Shown piece by piece: positions 34,056 to 42,287 of a DNA stretch of 46,476 bases. The notes below the pieces were generated by a model. The model saw only the letters and a list, made by a program, of their open reading frames with translations. It had not been told where the DNA came from and did no database searches. Numbering within the stretch: position 1 is the stretch's first letter; the number at the start of each line of letters is the position of its first letter. The stretch covers positions 1 through 46,476 of the forward strand of contig JARGFW010000015.1 in the NCBI GenBank assembly GCA_029211085.1, in the 5' to 3' direction. This DNA is from Deferrisomatales bacterium (lineage in GTDB: Bacteria; Desulfobacterota; Deferrisomatia; Deferrisomatales; JARGFW01). The position numbers were made by a program, and so were the translations under genes.

Positions 34056-35162
34056 CTACTTCGGGAAACCGCCCCAGACCGGGACGCCCGTGTAGGTCTT
34101 TGCTTCCTCCCGGCCCGAGAGCACTCGGATGGCGCCCGCAGCCAGCGCCTCCATCTCGAGCTCCCCCGGGTACACCCTAACCGGTGCGATGAAGCGCACC
34201 CTCTCGGTGATTCGCTCCACGACCTCCGGGTCTTGGGCGATGCCTCCGGTGAGCAGGATGGCGTCCACCTCGCCCTTCAGGACCGCGGCGTAGGCCCCGA
34301 TGTACTTCGCCACCTGGTAGAGCATGGCGTCGAAGACCAGTCCAGCGTAGGCGTCGCCCTTCGCCGCGCGTTCTCGGACCTCCCGCACGTCGGCGGTTTC
34401 CAGATGGTCCGTGAGGCCGCCGTTCTTGGTGATGCGGTTGTACATCTCACGCTCGGTGAACTTGCCCGAGAAGCAGAGCTTCACGACGGCCGTTGCCGGC
34501 AGCGCGCCGGCGCGGGTGGGCGCCATGGGGCCGTCCCCGTTGATCACATCGGTGGAGTCCACCATCCGGCCCTTCCGGTGCGCCGTAACCGAAACCCCAC
34601 CGCCCATGTGGGAGACGACGAGGTTCAGGTCCTCGTAGCGTTTCCCCACCTCGGCCGCGTAGCGCTGGGCCACCTCCTTCTGGTTGAGGGGGTGCCCCTT
34701 ACTCTCTCGCTCCACGTCGGCAAAGCCGCATACGCGCGCGATAGGCTCGAACTCGTCCACGTCGGGAGGATTGACGACGAGCGCCACACCGCCGTACTCG
34801 CTGGCAAATTCCCGGGCCAGCTGGCACCCCAGGTTTGCCGGGTGTTTGACCGTGAAACCGATCCGGCCATGGTGGAGCATGGTGTCGTTGACAGCATAGG
34901 TGCCGCCGGCCAGGCCAACGAAGCCGCCGCTTCGTCCCGCGAACGCATCGGTGCCTTCGAGCGAGACGCCGGCCTTGGCGAGTTCTTCCAGGATGGTCGC
35001 CTTCCGGTAGGGGAGTTGGTCGCTGATCTCCTCGAACTTCTTAAACTCCTCCGCGTCGTGGAAGACGTTGGCGGAAAAGACCTCCACGTCGTTCTCGAAG
35101 AGTGCGACCTTGGTGGAGGTCGAGCCCGGGTTGATGGCGAAGACCTTGTATTTCCGGTTCAT
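34056..35162 (-). CDS. buk: butyrate kinase
   Basis: This 368-residue acyl-phosphate kinase of the ASKHA superfamily has INPGSTSTKVALFE at the N-terminus, AGRSGGFVGLAGGTYAVND, the butyrate-kinase segment HPANLGCQLAREF and the ATP site segment VVSHMGGGVSVTAH followed by INGDGPMAPTRAG. Near the C-terminus is ILLTGGIAQDPEVV. It makes ATP from an acyl-phosphate (butyryl, isobutyryl or related). Paired with the phosphate acyltransferase gene 12 bp upstream, it gives substrate-level phosphorylation from acyl-CoA and fits a fermentative or anaerobic pathway. Confidence 0.93.
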   Translation of the reverse strand: MNRKYKVFAINPGSTSTKVALFENDVEVFSANVFHDAEEFKKFEEISDQLPYRKATILEELAKAGVSLEGTDAFAGRSGGFVGLAGGTYAVNDTMLHHGRIGFTVKHPANLGCQLAREFASEYGGVALVVNPPDVDEFEPIARVCGFADVERESKGHPLNQKEVAQRYAAEVGKRYEDLNLVVSHMGGGVSVTAHRKGRMVDSTDVINGDGPMAPTRAGALPATAVVKLCFSGKFTEREMYNRITKNGGLTDHLETADVREVRERAAKGDAYAGLVFDAMLYQVAKYIGAYAAVLKGEVDAILLTGGIAQDPEVVERITERVRFIAPVRVYPGELEMEALAAGAIRVLSGREEAKTYTGVPVWGGFPK

Positions 35163-35173
35163 GCTCTCTGCTC

Positions 35174-36175
35174 TCAGCTTTCAGCGACCCGCGCGACGGC
35201 CATGGTGATGGCGCCCACGATCTCTTCCACCGGTGCCCCGCGCGAGAGATCGCTCACCGGCTTCGAAAAGCCCTGGAGAAGCGGCCCGAAGGCCACTCCC
35301 CCCGCGAAACGTTGCACCAGCTTCACGCCGATGTTGCCGGCGTTGAGGTCGGGGAAGATGAGGACGTTGGCCCGCCCGGCCACGGAGCTCGGCTCCTTGA
35401 TCTTCCTCGCCGCCACCTCGGGCACGATCGCGCTGTCGAGCTGCAGCTCTCCGTCCACGAGAAGGTCGGGGCGGCGCTCCCGCACCAGGGCGAGGGTCTT
35501 GAGAACGTCGTCGACCTTGTCGTGCACCGCACTCCCCTTGGTGGAGAAGGACAGGAGCGCCACCCGCGGCTCCCAGCCCAACAGGCTCCGGGTCGTGTCG
35601 GCCGTGGCGATGGCGATGTCGGCAAGCTCGTCCGGGTCGGGCGCCGCACACACGGCGCAGTCGGCGATGACCAGGAGTTCCCCTTCCGGGCCCTGGTAGC
35701 CGGGGATCGACAGGATCCCCATGCTCGACACGGTGGAGATCCCCTCCTGCATGCCCACGAGCATCTGGCAGGAGAGGATCACATCCCCGGTCGTGTGAGC
35801 CAGGCCGGCCACGAGGCAGTCCGCCTCGCCGAGCCGGAGCAGCAGCGCGCCGAAGTTGAGGGGTTTGCGCAGCATCCGCTTGACGGCGGAGACCGGCAGG
35901 TCGGAGCTCACCGCCGCGTAGCCCGTTGCCAGCTGCTCGACCTTGGTTGCTTCAGTAGCGTCGACGATCTCAATCCCGTCGAGCGACACGCCCGCGGCCG
36001 CGGCTGCGTCGCGCACCGCGTGGGGCGCGCCCACCAGGACCGGAAGGCCGATCCCGCGGTCGCGCACGGCCCGTGCTGCCTGGAGGATCTTGGGCTCCTC
36101 CGATTCCGGCAGGGCCACTCTCCGAGGGTTCGCCTTCGCCCTCTTTTCCAGTTCAGCCATCATATCGGTTGCCAT
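35174..36175 (-). CDS. phosphate acyltransferase (Pta/Ptb family)
   Basis: This 333-residue PTA_PTB enzyme has RRVALPESEEPKILQAA at the N-terminus, ADCLVAGLAHTTGDVI in the middle and FPDLNAGNIGVKLVQRFAGG plus GPLLQGFSKPVSDLSRGAPV near the C-terminus. The last two resemble phosphotransacetylase more than classical phosphotransbutyrylase. It exchanges CoA for phosphate on an acyl group. The kinase next door is butyrate-type, so the pair may handle acetyl or C4 units. The start is ATG at 36175 after GGGAGAAG. Confidence 0.92.
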   Translation of the reverse strand: MATDMMAELEKRAKANPRRVALPESEEPKILQAARAVRDRGIGLPVLVGAPHAVRDAAAAAGVSLDGIEIVDATEATKVEQLATGYAAVSSDLPVSAVKRMLRKPLNFGALLLRLGEADCLVAGLAHTTGDVILSCQMLVGMQEGISTVSSMGILSIPGYQGPEGELLVIADCAVCAAPDPDELADIAIATADTTRSLLGWEPRVALLSFSTKGSAVHDKVDDVLKTLALVRERRPDLLVDGELQLDSAIVPEVAARKIKEPSSVAGRANVLIFPDLNAGNIGVKLVQRFAGGVAFGPLLQGFSKPVSDLSRGAPVEEIVGAITMAVARVAES

Positions 36176-36198
36176 GGCTACTTCTCCCGTGGGGGTCC

Positions 36199-37476
36199 TC
36201 AGTACTCGGCCTGGAGGACGGGCTCGACGCTCGCCAAAACCGGTGGTTTCAAAAAGAGGGAAAGGGCAAGGCCGACGAAGGAGGCCGCTCCTACGAAGAG
36301 GATCGAGACCTCATAGTTGCCGGTGTGGTGAAGGGCAGCGGCGCCGGCGATGACGCCGCAGGTGCCCCCAAAGAGGCCGGTTCCCATCCACAACCCGACC
36401 ACCTTCCCCGTGATGTGGGCGGGGTAATGCAACGAGACGAAGGCCATGGCGTTCGGAACGATCCACGCCTGGAAGAAGCCCGCGGCAGCGAGTAGGGGGA
36501 TCAGCGTCGGAACGTCCGATGCTACGCCGCGGGCCAGGCTCGCAACGGAAAGAATCCCGAACAGGCAGAACCCGATCGCGATCACCGGCCTCGCCCGGCG
36601 GCCGAACACCCGTTCCATCACAAAGCCGGTCACGGCCGACCCCACCATGAAAGCGACCTGGAACATCATCATGAGTTTGCCGGCCGTCATGGTCCCGTGG
36701 CCGACACCAATCGGCGGTTCGATGGCGAGGTAGGCGGGCGTCAGGTCGTTGAAGGCGGCCAGGGTCCAACTGAGGCTGAAGACGATGAACATGCCCACCC
36801 AGGTGACCGGCTGGCGGCAGGCGAGTTTGAAGTCGTGACCTCCCGTCGGAATCGTCTCCCCAGCTGGGACCTCTCCGGAATCGCCCGGCGCCGTCGAGCC
36901 GAAGGAAACCACGGCGTTTAGGGCCAGTCCCACGAAGCACAGGACGGTCAACCAGGCCATGGCCGCCTGCCAGCTCCCGGTGGCGGCAAAGGCTGCGGGG
37001 CCCGCCACGAAACCGATGGCGATGCCCAGGGCGACCGAGGTCCCCTGGAGGCCCAGCACGATCCCGCGCTCGTGCCGAGGAAACCAGAGTGCCGCCACGG
37101 GCGCGGCCACCGCCATGATCGGGCCCACGCCGCACCCTTGGAGAATCCGGAGGGTCAGGATCGACCCGAAGCTGTGCCCCCACAACGGCAGCGCGAGGCT
37201 CGGAACGGTCATCAACACGAGCCCCAGGAAGAATGTCTTGGTAATCCCGAAGCGGTCGCAGATGGCGCCCCCCGCAACACACGACAGCGCGGCGAAGAGG
37301 TTGAAGATCCCCATGAAGTACCCGGTCGCCCGACCGAGACTGATCCCGAGCTCCTGGGCGATGATTCCCATGAACGGCGCGGGCCCGATCATCACCATCG
37401 AGTGGGCGGCGGTTATGACCACGAGGGCCACCAGCACGAACCAGCGGAATCGGGGGTAGCCAGCTGACTCCGTCAT
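36199..37476 (-). CDS. MFS transporter
   Basis: The protein has 425 residues from ATG 37476, six bases after GGAGGAG. It has about twelve hydrophobic segments starting with WFVLVALVVITAAHSMVMIG, and the loop-2/3 motif CDRFGITKTFFLG. The N-terminal text FMGIIAQELGISLGRATGY is typical of MFS carriers of organic acids (OFA and MCP-like groups). As the only plain cytoplasmic-membrane carrier in the long operon, it may import the substrate or export an acid product. Confidence 0.9.
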   Translation of the reverse strand: MTESAGYPRFRWFVLVALVVITAAHSMVMIGPAPFMGIIAQELGISLGRATGYFMGIFNLFAALSCVAGGAICDRFGITKTFFLGLVLMTVPSLALPLWGHSFGSILTLRILQGCGVGPIMAVAAPVAALWFPRHERGIVLGLQGTSVALGIAIGFVAGPAAFAATGSWQAAMAWLTVLCFVGLALNAVVSFGSTAPGDSGEVPAGETIPTGGHDFKLACRQPVTWVGMFIVFSLSWTLAAFNDLTPAYLAIEPPIGVGHGTMTAGKLMMMFQVAFMVGSAVTGFVMERVFGRRARPVIAIGFCLFGILSVASLARGVASDVPTLIPLLAAAGFFQAWIVPNAMAFVSLHYPAHITGKVVGLWMGTGLFGGTCGVIAGAAALHHTGNYEVSILFVGAASFVGLALSLFLKPPVLASVEPVLQAEY

Positions 37477-37504
37477 GCGCAACTCCTCCGGAACGGGGGA
37501 ACCG

Positions 37505-38761
37505 TCAATAGACTCCATACTCCCGTACGGCCTCCACCATGGCGGCCACGTTCTCCGGCCGCGCCTCGTCGGGGATGCCGTCGCTCCCATCCACGATCAG
37601 CCCGCCGGTATCGCCGAAGAGATCCATCAGCTCCCGCACGTCGTCCTTCACCTGTTGGGGCGTACCCGTGGCGAGGAGCGCAGCCGGCACGTTGCCCCAG
37701 AAGCACATCGTGTCGCCGAGGATCTCCCGCGCCTTCTTCCGATCGACGATGTCGAAGTGGCCGGCCACCTTGCCCTTGGGAAGCTCCGCCAGGAACTCGA
37801 GCCGGGGTGTGTAGTCGCCTTCGAAGAGCGGGATCGGAGTGATGCCGGCGTCAACCAGCCCGAGGAGCAGGGCCTTCAGGCTCGGCCAGTAGAACCGCGC
37901 GTACATGTCGTTGGACATGAAACCGCCGCCGCCCCAGTGCAGGGGGATGAAGACCCGGTCGCAGCCGGCCATCTTGGCCCCGATGATCCCTTTTTGGATG
38001 GTCGCCGGGATCAGGAGCTCGATCGTCGCCAGGAGCTTCTCCGGGTTGCGGCGCATATCCATGAGGACGCCGCGCATGTTCCTGAAGAAGTCCCCCACCC
38101 AGTCGAATGCGGTGAGGGTAACCCCGCCGAAGAGCATGGGGTACCCGAGTCCGGCCATCTCCGCCATGTGCTTCCCGGCGGTGGCTGCATAGCGCTGGAA
38201 CTCCTCGGCAGCCGCCACCAGCTTTTTCAACAGGTCGAGCATGGGCGGGGCGGACAGGATGCCGGGCAGCATGTAGATGAGGTCGTAGTCACCCGAGACC
38301 CAGAAGAGGGGCGGTAGCGGTATCTGCCCCAGGGGGGCAAGCGCCGTGGACATCTGGGGCCAGAGCTTCCGTGCGGTGCAGCCGTTTGGGTCGGCGAGGA
38401 ACTCGTCGTACTCCGAAGCCTTGAGCGTCTCGCCGCCGCTGAACTGGAAGGGTTCATCGTCGCGAAGTACACCCCCGGGCCACTTGAGATGCGTGAGACC
38501 CATGATCTCCAAAATCTTCCCCGGGAACACCGCCTGCGGGTCCATGGCCCCGTCGAAGTCGTAGCGTAGGACCGTCTCCTTCAACGCTCCGCACCGCTTC
38601 GCGATGTCGTACTGGGAGTCTCTATTCGAGATGCCCAGGGAGCGGGTGGCGTAGTAGTGCGTCATCAGGGGCACCACAGGCACCCGGTCCGGCTGGCGCA
38701 GGGCGATGGCGTTCTCGAGGCGCTGCTGGCGGGCCTGGTAGTTGTTCTCGTTCGCGCTCAT
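37505..38761 (-). CDS. UroD-family corrinoid methyltransferase
   Basis: The protein has 418 residues from ATG 38761, whose ATGA overlaps the stop of the corrinoid-protein gene. It has the uroporphyrinogen-decarboxylase TIM-barrel fold: RLENAIALRQPDRVPVVPLM at the start, DFDGAMDPQAVFPGKI, FIPLHWGGGGFMSND and HFDIVDRKKAREILGDTMCF, ending in a conserved GGLIVDGSDGIPDEA region. It is not a heme enzyme: the neighbour is a corrinoid protein, as for MtaA, CmuA and O-demethylase methyltransferases of this fold. The likely job is moving a methyl group from a methoxy- or methylated substrate to the corrinoid protein. Confidence 0.88.
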   Translation of the reverse strand: MSANENNYQARQQRLENAIALRQPDRVPVVPLMTHYYATRSLGISNRDSQYDIAKRCGALKETVLRYDFDGAMDPQAVFPGKILEIMGLTHLKWPGGVLRDDEPFQFSGGETLKASEYDEFLADPNGCTARKLWPQMSTALAPLGQIPLPPLFWVSGDYDLIYMLPGILSAPPMLDLLKKLVAAAEEFQRYAATAGKHMAEMAGLGYPMLFGGVTLTAFDWVGDFFRNMRGVLMDMRRNPEKLLATIELLIPATIQKGIIGAKMAGCDRVFIPLHWGGGGFMSNDMYARFYWPSLKALLLGLVDAGITPIPLFEGDYTPRLEFLAELPKGKVAGHFDIVDRKKAREILGDTMCFWGNVPAALLATGTPQQVKDDVRELMDLFGDTGGLIVDGSDGIPDEARPENVAAMVEAVREYGVY

Positions 38762-39393
38762 GCGACACCTCCCAGCCACTGCTTGGCGAGATTCACGCCG
38801 TGGACCGCATCCCTCCCCCAGGCGTCTGCCCCCGCGTAGGAGCGCACCTGCTCGTTCACCGGCGCGCCGCCGATCATGATCTTCACCTGGTCCCGGAGCC
38901 CGGCCCCAGCGATGGCGTCCACCGTCGCCTTCATGGAGTCGAACGCGAGCGTGAGCAACCCGCTGAGCGCAACAACCTTCGCCCCACTCTCCCGAATGGT
39001 CTCAACGAAACGCGCCGGCGGAACATCGACTCCGAGGTCGATGACCTCGAACCCCTGGGAATCGAGGAGAAAGACAGCGATATTTTTGCCAATGTCGTGG
39101 ACGTCACCCGCCACGGTCCCGATGATGATCTTGCCGATACGCGCCGCTTCCGCCCTGCCTTGGAGTCGTGGCTTCACGACGGCGGAGATCGCCTCCATCA
39201 TCTCACCCGCCATCATCAGTTCGGGCAGGAACGCCTCCCCGCACTCGAACTGCTTGCCGACGGTCTCGAGCGCGTCCTTGCAGGCACCCACTACTTCCAT
39301 CGGGTCGCCACCGCCGTCCAGCATCTCATTCGCGAGGCGGAGCGCTTCCTCCTCCTCCATGTTCACGAACGCTTCAACCAGTCGATCCTTCAT
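38758..39393 (-). CDS. corrinoid (B12-binding) methyltransferase protein
   Basis: The protein has 211 residues from ATG 39393. The N-terminal helical cap (EALRLANEMLDGGGDPMEVV) is followed by the cobalamin-binding fold with the full signature: DVHDIGKNI (DxHxxG, lower axial His), then ALSGLLTLAFDSMK (SxL) and IMIGGAPVNE (GG). It is the methyl carrier between the UroD-type methyltransferase, to which it is coupled by ATGA, and a methyltetrahydrofolate methyltransferase such as the one at 44443-45246. A short fragment of a second such gene lies at 14322-14372. Confidence 0.93.
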   Translation of the reverse strand: MKDRLVEAFVNMEEEEALRLANEMLDGGGDPMEVVGACKDALETVGKQFECGEAFLPELMMAGEMMEAISAVVKPRLQGRAEAARIGKIIIGTVAGDVHDIGKNIAVFLLDSQGFEVIDLGVDVPPARFVETIRESGAKVVALSGLLTLAFDSMKATVDAIAGAGLRDQVKIMIGGAPVNEQVRSYAGADAWGRDAVHGVNLAKQWLGGVA

Positions 39394-39452
39394 CGGATTT
39401 CTCCTCTGCTCTTCTGGGACGGGATCGCCGTAGGTTCCTTCGGGGCGGCCAG

Positions 39453-40364
39453 CTATTCCGGTCCTCGGGTAGGCTTCGAGTAGGTCTTGTAGGCCTTGTA
39501 CTTCTCGAGCTTTTGCTTGATCCCATCGTTCTTCGTGTAGAAGAGCTCGTGGCGTTCCTTGATGTGCTGGAAATGCTCGCCCATCCCGCGCGGCTCCCAC
39601 TTGATCATCCGGATGTCCTCTTCGTTCCAGTCGACCCGGAGTTCGGGGCCGTCGGCCTTCAGCTCGCCCCGGATGGCGCAGATCGGGCATTCCACCACGT
39701 GCTCGCCCCGGGAGAGGAGGAGATTCCCGTGGCAGTACGGGCACATCCCCGGATCCTCGCCCAGATACTTCATCTCCTCGGGGGGCTTCTTCATCGCGTC
39801 GGCGACGTTGCGGCCGAGTACCTGGGCGCGCTCCAGCATGTCATCGTGGAGGAGGCTGTGGCCCGGACGCCCTGTCCACATCTCCTGGATCTGGTCCACG
39901 ACCTTGAAGTTCAGCATGAACATGGCGAGGTTCATCTGTGGAAGCGCAAGCTGCACCCAGTCCGATCCGCCCACGGAGATGACGCCGCCCGCCCGCTTGG
40001 GCCGTTTGAAGACGTCCATCAGGTACTGGGGCCCGAACCCGAGGAAGCGGTCGTTCATGGTGCAGTAGATTCCCGGGGGGCGGAGCTCGAAGACCGGCGC
40101 GCTGGTGATCAGGCCGTCGCATTCCGAAAACTTCTGCTTCAGGAAGCCCATGTCGTCGGTCTTGATGACGCACTCACCGGAGCCGCCCTTGGAGAGGCTC
40201 ATGGTGCAGGACTCGCAGCCCGTGCAGAACTTGATCTTCAGGTCGTGGAGGTGGATGTACTCCCCGTCGATGCCGCCGGTCTCTTCCGCGGCCATGAGGG
40301 CCTCCTTCAGGAGGATCTCGCTGTTGCCCAACCGCCTACCGCAACCCAGTCCCAGTAGCTTCAT
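39453..40364 (-). CDS. flavodoxin-fold NAD(P)H reductase with zinc ribbon (copy 2)
   Basis: This 303-residue paralogue of the protein at 30624-31547 has the same blocks in the same order: LLGLGCGRRLGNSEILLKEA, the Cys group KFCTGCESC, SLSKGGSGECV, CTMNDRFLGFGPQYLMDVF and GRPGHSLLHDD. The C-terminal zinc-ribbon pairs are CPYCHGN and CPICAIRG. It sits directly upstream of the corrinoid protein gene. Reduction of inactive Co(II) corrinoid is a possible role because no RACE-type activator was found, but this is speculation. Confidence 0.87.
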   Translation of the reverse strand: MKLLGLGCGRRLGNSEILLKEALMAAEETGGIDGEYIHLHDLKIKFCTGCESCTMSLSKGGSGECVIKTDDMGFLKQKFSECDGLITSAPVFELRPPGIYCTMNDRFLGFGPQYLMDVFKRPKRAGGVISVGGSDWVQLALPQMNLAMFMLNFKVVDQIQEMWTGRPGHSLLHDDMLERAQVLGRNVADAMKKPPEEMKYLGEDPGMCPYCHGNLLLSRGEHVVECPICAIRGELKADGPELRVDWNEEDIRMIKWEPRGMGEHFQHIKERHELFYTKNDGIKQKLEKYKAYKTYSKPTRGPE

Positions 40365-40378
40365 GGCTGCTCCCTTTT

Positions 40379-41860
40379 TCAGTGCCCGCTGGCTTGGCGA
40401 GCAATTTGGCTGTGCGCCCGCTTCCGTGCTTTCGCCCGGCGCTGCTCACGGAGTTTCAACGTTGCGTCACACAGCAGTTCGAGAGTCGTTGGATTGAGCG
40501 CGACGCCGTAGACCTCGCGGGCTCTCTTCACCGAGACGTAGCCCGCGATGGCATCCTGCTGGACCTGGGTGACGGCGCGGTCCAGGGGGTTTCCCCACCC
40601 GTCGCTCCCCTTGCATCGGGCAACGCAGCGCTCGCCCGGGAGCACCTGCTGCCGGCCCTTGGCACGCAGCGGCCGACAGACACCCTCGGGGGCGCAGAGG
40701 AGCAGCTCGTCGTCGCCACTGTAGGACGTCAGCTCCACGGCCGCTTGCAGGGTCACTTCTACGCAGACACCGGGCGCGCCGCGGTACTCGCCGGCGCCCT
40801 CGCCGTCCTCCAGGAGCAGGAGTTCGTCCACGACCACCGGGCAGTGCGTCTCCCCGTGTTCGACATCCGTCCAAAACGAGTCCGCGGTAGCCACCGCGAA
40901 GCTGATTCCCGGGCTCCCGTCGCACCCCTTCCGCGCTGCCTGTCCAGGGTGGAAGCCGACGCGATAGCGCGCCGCGCCAGTGTCGACCGCCAGGAGATCT
41001 CTGAACCCCTGTGGGACGCCGGAAAGTGCTGTGTCTTCGGCGGCAACCGATGCGTTCGGGTGGAGCAGCAGCGCCGGGTTGTCCACCACGGCCTCCGCGG
41101 TTGCGGCTTCCCCTTCCGGCCCCGCAAACAGGAGCTCGCCCCCGAACCCGTTCTCGGAGAGGGTCCGGCTCAGGCCCGCGACGTAGCTCGACACCTTCGG
41201 GGCCACGTAGGCGCTGAACAGCGTCGTGCTCCAACGCTTGAACTCGCCGAGGGACGGCAGGACCGCTGAGGAAACCGCCACGTGCGCCCCGGGGAACTCG
41301 TCGGCGATGATCTCGCCCACCCGTAGTTCGTGCTGAGGGTGGAGCGGGGAGAACAGGAGGAGCACCGCGATCGCCTCCACCTGCTGCTTCTTCAAGTACC
41401 GAACCGCCGTGACCACCGACTCCTCGTCCAGGGGAGCGACCACGGTCCCCTGGGCGTCGACTCTCTCCGTGACCTCCGTCATGAGGTGACCATCGGCAAG
41501 AACGGAGACCGAGCCCCCCAGAACCGAGCTCTGGTCCGCAGCGTGGCTGCACTTCACCGGCTGGAAAACCAACCGTGTACGGAAGCCCTTTGTGGCGATC
41601 GTCCCGATCCTGGCGCCGGAACGCGTCGCCACCAGCTCCCTCGCGAGGCCGGTCCGGATGACGATGGTTTCCGTCCCCTTCAGGAGTTCGGGAAGGGTAG
41701 TCCGAGATGCCGCAGCGATTCTTCCGAGGCAGGTCAGAGTTCCACCGGCCGGGTCAAGGGGAGCGATGACCGCCCCGGCCTCGACCGCCCTGCCTTGGTC
41801 GTCCGTGAGAACCCCACGGGCGGAGGTACCGCTTGCGTCCACTGAGATTCGATATGCCAC
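40379..41860 (-). CDS. HyuA-HyuB chimera with degraded ATP site
   Basis: This 493-residue frame starts at GTG 41860, at the same point as HyuA (AYRISVDASG against TYRISVDAGG). Residues 1 to about 290 follow HyuA of this window; the last 160 follow the C-terminus of HyuB (GEGAGEYRGAPGVCVEV; WGNPLDRAVTQVQQDAIAGY; VSVKRAREVYGVALNP). About 400 residues of each parent are missing. ATP-site residues are lost: GGTFTDG has become SGTSARG, HGTTLATN has become RTGLAREL, and the SGPAAG loop is gone. There are no stops or frameshifts, so the frame seems to be kept. It heads the long operon behind a sigma54 promoter. Either it is a non-catalytic partner of the HyuAB enzyme or a recent deletion product. 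An open frame upstream of the GTG was rejected. Confidence 0.72.
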   Translation of the reverse strand: MAYRISVDASGTSARGVLTDDQGRAVEAGAVIAPLDPAGGTLTCLGRIAAASRTTLPELLKGTETIVIRTGLARELVATRSGARIGTIATKGFRTRLVFQPVKCSHAADQSSVLGGSVSVLADGHLMTEVTERVDAQGTVVAPLDEESVVTAVRYLKKQQVEAIAVLLLFSPLHPQHELRVGEIIADEFPGAHVAVSSAVLPSLGEFKRWSTTLFSAYVAPKVSSYVAGLSRTLSENGFGGELLFAGPEGEAATAEAVVDNPALLLHPNASVAAEDTALSGVPQGFRDLLAVDTGAARYRVGFHPGQAARKGCDGSPGISFAVATADSFWTDVEHGETHCPVVVDELLLLEDGEGAGEYRGAPGVCVEVTLQAAVELTSYSGDDELLLCAPEGVCRPLRAKGRQQVLPGERCVARCKGSDGWGNPLDRAVTQVQQDAIAGYVSVKRAREVYGVALNPTTLELLCDATLKLREQRRAKARKRAHSQIARQASGH

Positions 41861-41926
41861 GGCGTTTGGTGTCCCGTCCCTTCCCGACTTCCGAACCGGC
41901 GCTGCTCTTCGTCGCCGGTAGATAAA

Positions 41927-41942
41927 TACAAGACCCGTGCCA
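41927..41942 (-). promoter_or_regulatory. sigma54 promoter of the long operon
   Basis: The minus strand reads TGGCACGGGTCTTGTA: a perfect -24 box with TTGTA at the -12 position (GT instead of GC). It lies 66 bp upstream of the GTG of the HyuA-HyuB chimera. The same TTGTA variant occurs in the promoter at 45.3 kb, and a pair of inverted repeats lies about 100 bp upstream. Confidence 0.7.
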
Positions 41943-42039
41943 TCGCTCCACCGCAAAAGGCGAGACGATAAAACAGCGGTTTCAAGGGAGTATCCCAAGC
42001 AAGGCAGGACGAAGTTGGCTAGACGAGCCTGCAAACCAC

Positions 42040-42075
42040 CCGCGACATGTGGCGGGGTACCACGAAATACCGTGG
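42040..42075. promoter_or_regulatory. paired activator-binding sites (UAS) of the long operon
   Basis: Two 16-bp inverted repeats, CCGCGACATGTGGCGG (42040-42055) and CCACGAAATACCGTGG (42060-42075), are 20 bp apart. The reverse complement of the second matches the site at 45412-45427 at 14 of 16 positions. Their position, 98 bp and more upstream of the -24 box, fits sigma54 enhancer sites. Confidence 0.65.
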
Positions 42076-42287
42076 GTTGGAGGTGCTACGGGGTCAGTCT
42101 GAAACGTGTGGTGTCGAATGCGGGTGCGCAGGGCCCAGGGTCAAGCGCCCGAGCGGCTCCCCAACAATCGCCTCGGTTTAGTCCCCGGTGACGACGGGCG
42201 TGTGTCTCGGTGATCGAACGGCGCGCTTGCCCCCCTTGGACCGGCTGCCGCACGGGGTGATGAAGAGGCTTCAGCTAAAGTGGAGCT
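42076..42287. other. non-coding stretch upstream of the paired sites
   Basis: This lies between the molybdopterin oxidoreductase stop and the enhancer-like sites. Both strands have only short open frames that look like chance. I see no further repeat, terminator or RNA gene in it. Confidence 0.4.

Noticed and set aside
37505..38761. Heme biosynthesis gene hemE
   Set aside because: The UroD fold is present, but the gene is coupled to a corrinoid protein gene and lacks heme-gene neighbours; a methyltransferase of the same fold fits better.
39394..39452. Cobalamin riboswitch in front of the corrinoid-protein gene
   Set aside because: The gap is only 59 bp and shows no B12-box or stem structure; it is an ordinary intra-operon spacer.
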